Shown: positions 5,642 through 11,805 of the stretch, piece after piece
How positions within the stretch are numbered: the first letter of the stretch is position 1
Layout of the letters: each line of letters begins with the position of its first letter
Translations under genes and position numbers: made by a program
Origin: Sulfurovum sp.
GTDB lineage: Bacteria; Campylobacterota; Campylobacteria; Campylobacterales; Sulfurovaceae
Assembly (NCBI GenBank): GCA_026985755.1
Contig: JALSPX010000035.1
Span: 1-18,530, forward strand
Reading direction: 5' to 3'
Length of the DNA: 18,530 nucleotides
The notes under the pieces: model-generated
Told to the model about the DNA's origin: nothing
Seen by the model: the letters and a program-made list of their open reading frames with translations, nothing else
Database searches by the model: none

Positions 5642-5789
5642 GTCGTGGCGAACGCCCTTGTAAGCCATATTTTTTGCATACCTGCAAAAAATATGTAGCG
5701 TTTCCAGAGCCACGACGACTTTTACTGAAGAAATTTTTGCTACGCAAACCGCCTTCAGCTAATTTTGCTTACTTTTCTAGAAAAGTAAG
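5642..5789. repeat. cluster of strong hairpins between the LRV gene and moxR
   Basis: The 233-nt spacer has no credible gene but holds nested palindromes. GTCGTGGC (5642-5649) pairs with GCCACGAC (5709-5716) and encloses a perfect 12-bp stem ATATTTTTTGCA with 4-nt loop (5667-5694). CTGAAG/CTTCAG (5725-5758) follows, and then a perfect 22-nt palindrome centred on CTAG (5768-5789). The ends resemble a dispersed non-coding repeat. It may act as partial terminator or RNA-processing site between the two genes. Confidence 0.7.
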
Positions 5790-5853
5790 AGAAAAACAAC
5801 GCCACTGTTAAAAGGTGAGGCAATTTTCCAAATCAAAATAAATTATAGCAGTT

Positions 5854-7251
5854 TTAAAACTGCACCGCCTTCTTATCATAATCCAACACTGTCTCATACC
5901 CCTTAATCAGTATAGGATTCTTCGCCAACTCATTTTGCAAACGCGTATCAACTTTGAGAATATCTAAAATATCCAAAGGGATAGAAGCATTGGACGCCAT
6001 GCTTCTTTGGATTTCTAAATCATCCAAAGCAAAAAGAGCACGTAATATACTCTCTGGTGTACTAGTATTTTGTGCCAATGCTTTACGGACAGCATCTGTT
6101 TCATATGCTTTATAAAACTTCTCTAAAAGCACTACAGGTGTCACAGGGTTCATTGCCAAGCATGCCACAGTAGCCTCTAAACCTTTAGCCTCGATAGCTT
6201 CTAGCTGATTTGGATTTAAAGTAGTATTTTGTGCGAGGTGACAAAGCAGTGCTTCATCCTCTCGTGAGATGAGTATCTCTATCACATCACTCTCTAGCTG
6301 TTCATTTGCTCCTATGGTAGAAAAGAGTGTATCATCTAACGCCTCTGCATCCACAAGCGACAGACGCTCTTCATCTATGGGTTGAGAGAGAAGCAGGAGT
6401 TGCACAACCTTATCTTCTTTGGAGAGTAGCGTTTTAAATATCTCATTGTCTATGTTGGCATTGGTAGCGAGTGCTTCGTTTATTTGCACATCTTCTTTAG
6501 CAAGAAGTGTTTTCAGTAGCGAAAGCTCTACCGCAGGGTTAGCAGCCAATGCCACATCTACCCGTTTGTCTCTAAGACTCACAAGCTTGGTGATAATCTC
6601 TTTATCCAAGTATGCATTACGTGCGATGGTCTCTCTAAGCGTCACCTTCTCTTTTCCGCGTATCAAAAACTCAAAGTTAGGAAAGCCTATAAGTGCTTGT
6701 AGTAGTCTAGGGTTTGTAGCCTCTGTAGCCAAACGTCGTAGCGTCAAGTAGCTATAATGCAGGTCTGCCTCGTTGGGCTTGATGTCTATATAGCGTTTGA
6801 GCGTGTACATAATAGTATCACGGTCTTGATTGTTGTCTTCATCTTCTTCATTCCACTCGTACATACCCAGTAGCTTCACAAAGAGTGTCTCAGAGATATT
6901 GGCATTACCAAGCAGTCTAAAAACACGCGCTTGGTCATTGGTAAGTTTGATAGCCATAAGAAGCTCATCATCGTTGATATTATCTGAAAGATGTTTCTCA
7001 AACTCTTCTAAAGAAAACGAAGGTATCTTGGCATCATAGGCATCATTAGAGATATCCTCTTCCACAGGATTAAGGTTCAATGGTTCGATAATCGCTACCA
7101 CACCCTCTTCTAGGTACTTTGTCATAGTGATGTGATGTTTTTTCAAAAAACGTGCTATCTCATCGGCAGTAAAAAGCCCCTCTCTTCCAAGAATAAGAAA
7201 TTTTTTACCTTCTGATGATGCGAGTATTTGGGCTAATGTTGGCTTTGTCAT
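5854..7251 (-). CDS. leucine-rich repeat variant (LRV) / HEAT-like repeat protein
   Basis: A 465-residue soluble protein without signal peptide. From about residue 170 onward it is a solenoid of helical repeats of roughly 24 residues with the pattern L-x-x-x-x-A-x-N-x-x-T/I-P-x-x-L/I-L. Examples are VALAANPAVELSLLKTLL, ALATNANIDNEIFKTLL, CLAMNPVTPVVLLEKF, ALAQNTSTPESILRALF and SMASNASIPLDILDIL. This is the LRV pattern, a protein-protein binding scaffold. The acidic N-terminal 170 residues are not assigned to a family. It precedes moxR on the same strand, so it may be the adaptor or client-binding partner of that ATPase. That pairing is an inference. No Shine-Dalgarno is evident; an extended -10 lies 5 nt before ATG. 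Confidence 0.8.
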   Translation of the reverse strand: MTKPTLAQILASSEGKKFLILGREGLFTADEIARFLKKHHITMTKYLEEGVVAIIEPLNLNPVEEDISNDAYDAKIPSFSLEEFEKHLSDNINDDELLMAIKLTNDQARVFRLLGNANISETLFVKLLGMYEWNEEDEDNNQDRDTIMYTLKRYIDIKPNEADLHYSYLTLRRLATEATNPRLLQALIGFPNFEFLIRGKEKVTLRETIARNAYLDKEIITKLVSLRDKRVDVALAANPAVELSLLKTLLAKEDVQINEALATNANIDNEIFKTLLSKEDKVVQLLLLSQPIDEERLSLVDAEALDDTLFSTIGANEQLESDVIEILISREDEALLCHLAQNTTLNPNQLEAIEAKGLEATVACLAMNPVTPVVLLEKFYKAYETDAVRKALAQNTSTPESILRALFALDDLEIQRSMASNASIPLDILDILKVDTRLQNELAKNPILIKGYETVLDYDKKAVQF

Positions 7252-7256
7252 GCTTT

Positions 7257-7265
7257 AGTATAGCA
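7257..7265 (-). promoter_or_regulatory. extended -10 promoter directly before the LRV gene
   Basis: TGCTATACT on the minus strand ends 5 nt before the ATG at 7251. It would start transcription at or next to the start codon and give a leaderless mRNA. A second -10-like TATAAT (7303-7298) further upstream would give a leader of about 40 nt. Which one is used cannot be decided from sequence. Confidence 0.45.
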
Positions 7266-7320
7266 TAGTGGGTTTTAAATAGGAGTTAAATAGTCTGATT
7301 ATATTTTTAGAGATTCCCTA

Positions 7321-7347
7321 AAAAATATGTCAAATTGACATATTTTT
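7321..7347 (-). terminator. hairpin terminator after fetB
   Basis: AAAAATATGTCAA (7321-7333) and TTGACATATTTTT (7335-7347) form a 13-bp perfect palindrome, with a realistic stem of about 10-11 bp. It begins 3 nt past the fetB stop on the minus strand, and A/T tracts on both sides would supply the U-run. It separates fetB from the LRV gene. Confidence 0.65.
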
Positions 7348-7350
7348 AAC

Positions 7351-8052
7351 TTACTTTCCCTTCAACAACACCAAATAAACAGCCACAGAAATACCTGCTG
7401 AGCCGAGTATCATCAGCATGACCATCATTTGGTAGCGCACTGCTATGAGAGGGTCTATGCCTGAGAGTATTTGCCCTGTCATCATACCAGGTAACGAGAC
7501 AAGTCCTACCGCAAATAAGGCATTGATAATAGGGATAAGTGATGCTCTGTAGGCTGTGGCTCTTGCATCGACATAGGTATTGTCCCTTTCTACCTCACTC
7601 TCATAACGCTCTGCTGCGATACTCACAGCATTCATGGAATTGGCAAATATCATCCCTGCCAGAGGTATGAGAAATTTCGCTTCATACCAAGGATTGAGAT
7701 TTAGTACCCCAAAGATAATCATCACCAAGGTAAATAAACCACCTACAGCAATGGAGGCAAAGGCTTTGAAGTAAAGTGCTTTATGCTTATGCTGCATGGG
7801 ACGCAAGGAGATAATACTCGCAGCTACAAGCATAACCGAGAGTATAAGAATGACCAAATAAGGTGATTCAGACGTAAAAATATAGGTCAGCACATACCCT
7901 ATGAGTATAAGCTGTACAAGCATACGTGCCAGCGCATAAAAAAGCGTCACCCTATCTTGTGTCCAGCGTATATAGATGACTATCATAATAGCAACAGGGA
8001 TACATGCCCAAAGCAAATCTAACATGGAAATGTGATAAAGAGATGAGTTCAT
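7351..8052 (-). CDS. fetB: FetB-like ABC transporter permease (UPF0014)
   Basis: A 233-residue polytopic membrane protein of the UPF0014/FetB family, with about seven hydrophobic segments and the conserved central stretch LIPLAGMIFANSMNAVSIAAERY. Also present are R-T-AYRASLIPIINALFAVGLVSLPGMMTGQ and GIDPLIAVRYQ, both characteristic. In E. coli, FetB with ATPase FetA exports iron and protects against peroxide stress. No FetA-type ATPase is in the window: the gene is flanked by a terminator and by divergent eptA, so its partner must be elsewhere or be another ATPase. A TATAAT lies 5 nt before ATG 8052 and there is no Shine-Dalgarno, so the message may be leaderless. Confidence 0.9.
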   Translation of the reverse strand: MNSSLYHISMLDLLWACIPVAIMIVIYIRWTQDRVTLFYALARMLVQLILIGYVLTYIFTSESPYLVILILSVMLVAASIISLRPMQHKHKALYFKAFASIAVGGLFTLVMIIFGVLNLNPWYEAKFLIPLAGMIFANSMNAVSIAAERYESEVERDNTYVDARATAYRASLIPIINALFAVGLVSLPGMMTGQILSGIDPLIAVRYQMMVMLMILGSAGISVAVYLVLLKGK

Positions 8053-8057
8053 AGTAT

Positions 8058-8063
8058 ATTATA
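8058..8063 (-). promoter_or_regulatory. -10 element of fetB
   Basis: A consensus TATAAT on the minus strand ends 5 nt before the fetB ATG, placing transcription start at or near the start codon. No convincing -35 was found. Confidence 0.4.
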
Positions 8064-8104
8064 CTACAATTCATTGCGCTAGCTGTAGGATATCAAGATT
8101 TTTT

Positions 8105-8135
8105 TGTTATACTAATTTTTATCTTTGGCAAGGGG
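8105..8135 (+). promoter_or_regulatory. eptA promoter and ribosome binding site
   Basis: The extended -10 TGTTATACT (8105-8113) should start transcription near 8120. The Shine-Dalgarno AAGGGG (8130-8135) follows, 6 nt before the in-frame ATT codon at 8142 and far from the ATG at 8220. The arrangement supports initiation at 8142. Confidence 0.6.
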
Positions 8136-8141
8136 TTACAC

Positions 8142-9737
8142 ATTTATACTATCACACAAAATAGACTTATCATCATTGTCAGTATATTTTTTGTATCTTT
8201 TTATAATTACTCTTTTTTTATGAATATCCTTAATGTCTATCAGTGGACAGAATCAAATAGAGGATTCTTACTCTCTATACCTATTGTTTTATTTGCCATT
8301 ATTGCGTTGGTCTTTACACTTGTTAGTTTCAGGTGGACATTAAAGCCTATACTGATTGTATCACTGATTATCTCATCGTTGACAGCCTATTTTATGAATA
8401 CCTATAATATAGTGGTAGATGACAGTATGATAAGAAATACATTACAAACCGATTTTAAAGAATCTACAGATTTATTCTCTTATAAGCAGTTACTTTATTT
8501 TATCTTTATGGGTGTATTACCTGCATATTTTGTGTATAAAATACCCTTAAAACAGCGTACATTAAAACAATCATTTCTTGATAAAATAAAGCAAATATTT
8601 ATTCTTTTATTTATTATTATTTTCACTGTGTTTATTTTTTCAAAATACTACACTTCTTTTGCAAGAGAACATAAATCACTGCGATATAGTGCCAATCCAG
8701 TCTACTGGATATATTCTGTGGGTAATTACATTTATAAAACATTTAACTCTGCACCGTTGGTGGTTAAAGCTATAGGGACAGATGCGACAATTGATAGCTC
8801 TAAAAAATCACTTCCTAAACTTGTGATTATGATAGTAGGTGAAGCACTAAGGGCTGATCATTTTGGTCTCAATGGCTATAGTAGAGAGACAACACCCAAG
8901 CTTAAAAAAGAAAAAGGGATACTGAACTTTTCCAATGTCTATTCTTGTGGTACATCAACCGCTGAATCAGTGCCTTGTATGTTTTCTATTTTTGATAGAG
9001 AAAATTATAGTTATAAAAAAGGTATTAGTCATGAGAATGTTCTAGATGTTCTAAAGCATACGGGTGAAGTATCATTACTTTGGAGAGATAACAATTCAGA
9101 TTCAAAAGGTGTGGCACTGAGAATACCCTATGAATATTATAAATCTCCTGTGAATAATACAAAATGTCAAGATGGGGAGTGTAGAGATGAAGGGATGTTG
9201 GTTGGGTTAGATAGATATATCCATGAGCAAAAAAACAAAGATATACTCATTATACTCCATCAAATGGGTAATCATGGTCCTGCTTATTATAAACGTTATC
9301 CAAAAGCATTTGAAAAATTTACACCAGTATGTGAGACAAATCAATTGGAAAAATGTACACAACAAGAGATTAGCAATGCCTATGATAATGCGATACTCTA
9401 TACGGATGATTTCTTGATAAAAACGATTAACTTTTTAAAAAAATATGCTAAAACACATCAAACTGCAATGTTTTATATGAGTGATCATGGAGAAAGCTTA
9501 GGGGAGAATGGTATCTATCTACATGGGTTACCATATTTCATGGCACCTGATGCACAAAAACATATAGCAGCTTTGGCTTGGTTTGGTCCACAGATGCAAA
9601 AGAGACTTCCAGTGAAGCAAATTCACTTAGATACATATTATTCGCATGATAATTTGTTTCATACACTTTTGGGTATTTTTGATGTCAAAACAAAAGTGTA
9701 TGATGAAAAATTGGACATGATGAATGTCCATAAATAA
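8142..9737 (+). CDS. eptA: lipid A phosphoethanolamine transferase, EptA family
   Basis: An inner-membrane enzyme that transfers phosphoethanolamine from phosphatidylethanolamine to lipid A. The periplasmic sulfatase-fold domain shows VGEALRADHFGLNGYSRETTP, with metal-binding Glu, YSCGTSTAESVPCMFS with the nucleophilic Thr and conserved Cys pair, and SDHGESLGENG. Starting at ATG 8220 gives 505 residues and only four membrane helices. The same frame is open upstream and encodes YTITQNRLIIIVSIFFVSF.. YNYSFF, the first helix expected in EptA, giving five helices and 531 residues. No ATG, GTG or TTG occurs in that extension, but AAGGGG sits 6 nt before ATT 8142, which I take as the start. No Shine-Dalgarno precedes 8220. 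An ATG-to-ATT mutation or error is the alternative. The PAP2 gene overlaps its end. Confidence 0.88.
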   Translation: MYTITQNRLIIIVSIFFVSFYNYSFFMNILNVYQWTESNRGFLLSIPIVLFAIIALVFTLVSFRWTLKPILIVSLIISSLTAYFMNTYNIVVDDSMIRNTLQTDFKESTDLFSYKQLLYFIFMGVLPAYFVYKIPLKQRTLKQSFLDKIKQIFILLFIIIFTVFIFSKYYTSFAREHKSLRYSANPVYWIYSVGNYIYKTFNSAPLVVKAIGTDATIDSSKKSLPKLVIMIVGEALRADHFGLNGYSRETTPKLKKEKGILNFSNVYSCGTSTAESVPCMFSIFDRENYSYKKGISHENVLDVLKHTGEVSLLWRDNNSDSKGVALRIPYEYYKSPVNNTKCQDGECRDEGMLVGLDRYIHEQKNKDILIILHQMGNHGPAYYKRYPKAFEKFTPVCETNQLEKCTQQEISNAYDNAILYTDDFLIKTINFLKKYAKTHQTAMFYMSDHGESLGENGIYLHGLPYFMAPDAQKHIAALAWFGPQMQKRLPVKQIHLDTYYSHDNLFHTLLGIFDVKTKVYDEKLDMMNVHK

Positions 9738-10398
9738 GCAGATAGTCTTTACTGCCGTATTACTTATTGCTACAATTTTACTGTTTGGTATCAGCAGTTT
9801 GGATATAACCATTCAAAATGCATTCTATAATATACAAACACAATCATGGATAGTTGATAAGGAGAGTCAACCTTATCATTTTATTTTTTATACAGGTATT
9901 AAAATATGCCTCATTCTTTTTGCAGTTATATTGCTACTGATACTACTCTTTTTTAGAAATCATCCCAAAATAAGAGTGTATAAAAAAGGTTTATTGATTG
10001 TAATTCTTTCTGCTGTTTTGGTGCCTTATATCGTTGTAGAAATTAAGAAAAATACACATATTCCTTGTCCTAAAAATGAAATACATTATGGGGGTAAATA
10101 TATACATACAGCCGTTTGGGAGCGATATGAAGCACCTTATAATAGACTCAAAAAAATAAGTTGTTGGCCTGCTGGACATGCATCAGGTGGTTTTGCACTA
10201 ATGAGTCTTTTTTTTCTTTTTAGAAAAAAAAGAGATAAATTATATGCTTTGCTTGTTGCTATATTGATAGGGTGGAGTATGGGAATATATAAAATGCTTA
10301 TAGGTGATCACTATGTATCACATACATTGATTGCCATGCTTTTGGCATGGCTTATCATTCTTGTGATTAAAAAGATTGTAGATAGGTTGATTGTATAG
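9724..10398 (+). CDS. PAP2-family phosphatase coupled to eptA
   Basis: A 224-residue membrane phosphatase of the PAP2 superfamily with about five or six helices. Motif remnants are KKNTHIPCP (108-116), PAGHASGG (149-156, with His152) and GDHYVSHTL (194-202, His200 as the nucleophile candidate). It belongs to the subgroup with Cys pairs (Cys115, Cys147) and GAHFLSHTL-like motif 3, in which the usual motif-3 Arg is absent; motif 1 lacks the RP. The ORF overlaps eptA by 14 nt, so the two are translationally coupled. In Helicobacter, the lipid A 1-phosphatase LpxE is encoded next to EptA and removes the phosphate before phosphoethanolamine is added. A comparable lipid A role is likely here, but an undecaprenyl-pyrophosphate phosphatase is not excluded. 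Confidence 0.87.
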   Translation: MSINKQIVFTAVLLIATILLFGISSLDITIQNAFYNIQTQSWIVDKESQPYHFIFYTGIKICLILFAVILLLILLFFRNHPKIRVYKKGLLIVILSAVLVPYIVVEIKKNTHIPCPKNEIHYGGKYIHTAVWERYEAPYNRLKKISCWPAGHASGGFALMSLFFLFRKKRDKLYALLVAILIGWSMGIYKMLIGDHYVSHTLIAMLLAWLIILVIKKIVDRLIV

Positions 10399-10411
10399 AT
10401 TCCTTAACGCA

Positions 10412-10930
10412 TTACTGTGCATATGTCACAGTATCTTCAAAAAGTTTACTTCCTTTCATGGCACGGGTAAAGATAATTTTGTTGTCGTCTTTGTTTTGTT
10501 TTGCAATCATATATTTTTCTACCATTTTAAAAAGTATATCCTGTATACTATGCACAGGAGAAGAGACTTCTGTAGCGATACAATAGGTAGAGCTCTCTTT
10601 ATAAATATGTATATTGGACAAAAGTATTTCAGAAAAATTTCGCGCACCTTCTGAATCTGTAGCCTGACATATAAGTACATAGGTATTTTTCTCTTTATCT
10701 ATCTCTACGAGTATATCTGTATGACGTTTCCATTGTGGTAGCATAGTCTCCAAGTGAATATCTTCAGTAGAAATAAGCAACATAGTAAATGGAGGTGTCG
10801 TTGGACGGTGATTCATCATGTAGTACAAAAACTCCATAGTCGTACGAAGTTTATCCATCATCTTTTTTGCAAGTTTAATCTCGTCTTCATGAAAAGATGG
10901 TTCTACAATATGTCTACGTTCTTCATTCAT
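10412..10930 (-). CDS. conserved hypothetical protein with degenerate GGDEF-like fold
   Basis: A 172-residue soluble protein. The C-terminal 110 residues follow the secondary-structure rhythm of a GGDEF domain: DILVEIDKEKNTYVLIC, then QATDSEGARNFSEILL (compare LPxTDxxGAxxxAExL), then YCIATEVSSP and a final helix with VEKYMIAKQNKD (compare the ..ALYxAKxxG end). The GG[D/E]EF active-site loop itself is absent, so it would not make cyclic-di-GMP. The first 50 residues are charged and helical (LAKKMMDKLRTTMEFLYYMM). AAAGGA lies 6 nt before ATG. It has its own promoter and palindrome upstream, so it is probably not part of the prs-lepA transcript. The fold assignment is tentative and no function is known. 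Confidence 0.6.
   Translation of the reverse strand: MNEERRHIVEPSFHEDEIKLAKKMMDKLRTTMEFLYYMMNHRPTTPPFTMLLISTEDIHLETMLPQWKRHTDILVEIDKEKNTYVLICQATDSEGARNFSEILLSNIHIYKESSTYCIATEVSSPVHSIQDILFKMVEKYMIAKQNKDDNKIIFTRAMKGSKLFEDTVTYAQ
10413..10433. terminator. weak hairpin between convergent genes
   Basis: TACTGTG and CACAGTA form a 7-bp stem around a 7-nt loop, just after the PAP2 stop codon and overlapping the last codons of the convergent gene. There is no strong U-run, so termination is only a possibility. Confidence 0.3.
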
Positions 10931-10945
10931 CGGTTTTCCTTTGTC

Positions 10946-10975
10946 TAATATTAATCAATTAATATTATTATAACA
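10946..10975 (-). promoter_or_regulatory. extended -10 promoter with an operator-like palindrome
   Basis: On the minus strand TGTTATAAT (10975-10967) is an extended -10 element. Directly downstream, at the expected transcription start, lies a perfect palindrome TAATATTAAT-CA-ATTAATATTA (10946-10967). Its position between -10 and the ribosome binding site is that of a repressor operator; A/T-only composition makes chance more likely than usual. Confidence 0.5.
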
Positions 10976-10992
10976 TAAAATTTAGAGGTTTC

Positions 10993-11439
10993 TTAAAGTA
11001 TATCCCTTAAAACCATGGCATAGTGTAAGACCACGAGATTGAGTAAAAAAATACCCATTGATGAACCCTTTGAGAGGAGTTTCTGCATCGGTGTTTTTAC
11101 TTTGTTTATAGTCATCATGCTTACAGTCATGTGTATGATAGTAAGTACAACGATAACAGCGACTACATAGAGTTTGGTACGTAAAGCATCTATCATTTCA
11201 TTGGTTACATTAGAAAAGAGTATATCTAGTAGTCCATTATAATAAATCATGGTTGTACCCGTAAGTAGCAAGATGATAAGTGCACCTGTTTCATAATAAC
11301 CATAAACAGGACCTATACGAGGGTAAACAGCCTCTTGATCATCTTTATCACGTAAGGTAATACCCAAGACAAACATTAAAAATCCTCCACCAATCCAAGC
11401 AATAGCAGCGATGAGATGAAAGTGTAAAGCCCAACCCAT
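10993..11439 (-). CDS. four-helix membrane protein, CopD/HemJ-like
   Basis: A 148-residue integral membrane protein with four predicted helices. The N-terminal HFHLIAAIAWIGGGFLMFVLG is typical of CopD-type and HemJ-like (UPF0093) proteins, with His6 and His8 as possible metal or heme ligands. Further His residues occur in IIHMTVSMM and NLVVLHYAMVL in the third and fourth helices, compatible with a heme- or copper-binding bundle. Its start overlaps the preceding stop as TAATG, so it is translationally coupled to the NifX-like gene. The exact family and substrate are uncertain. Confidence 0.75.
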   Translation of the reverse strand: MGWALHFHLIAAIAWIGGGFLMFVLGITLRDKDDQEAVYPRIGPVYGYYETGALIILLLTGTTMIYYNGLLDILFSNVTNEMIDALRTKLYVVAVIVVLTIIHMTVSMMTINKVKTPMQKLLSKGSSMGIFLLNLVVLHYAMVLRDIL

Positions 11440-11801
11440 TAGTGTCTCTCTTTGAGGTTATGATGCCCCATAGTACAGTAGATCTGTGCATTATCTTCTG
11501 TGAGTAATATGAGTTCTGAGGGATCAATATAGGTATAAAATTCGATATCTTCAGGGATGAGAGAGACTTTTATGCCTAGTTCTTTGAGTGTAAGATAGGT
11601 TTTGTACCCTAGTCCCTTGAGATAAATACTGTCCACATCATACTTTTTAAAATTTTCAAAAAAGAGTGCTGATTTATCTGTTTTAAAATGGTTCTCTTGT
11701 ACTACAATACCAGTATCAGGGGCTATAAAAACAAACATAGGGGCTTTTCTAAAGCCTTTAGCGATAGTTTTTTCGTCTAGTTCTACAGGAATGAGTATCA
11801 T
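11439..11801 (-). CDS. NifX/NafY-like dinitrogenase cofactor-domain protein
   Basis: A 120-residue soluble protein with the RNase-H-like fold of the dinitrogenase iron-molybdenum cofactor domain (NifX, NafY, C-terminus of NifB). Visible are the strand RKAPMFVFIAPDTGIVVQ and the region YDVDSIYLKGLGYKTYLTLKELGIKVSLIP, which corresponds to the family's VIxxxGxGxxAxxxLxxxGIxV core. The C-terminal IYCTMGHHNLKERH has Cys and His residues that could bind metal. No nitrogen-fixation genes are nearby, so a general metal-cofactor or regulatory role is more likely. It starts 4 nt after the lepA stop and ends with TAATG into the CopD-like gene. Confidence 0.75.
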   Translation of the reverse strand: MILIPVELDEKTIAKGFRKAPMFVFIAPDTGIVVQENHFKTDKSALFFENFKKYDVDSIYLKGLGYKTYLTLKELGIKVSLIPEDIEFYTYIDPSELILLTEDNAQIYCTMGHHNLKERH

Positions 11802-11805
11802 GAGG

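Noticed and set aside
5608..5811. 67-residue plus-strand frame between moxR and the LRV gene
   Set aside because: Its sequence is made of the palindromes at 5642-5789 and overlaps the moxR start on the other strand.
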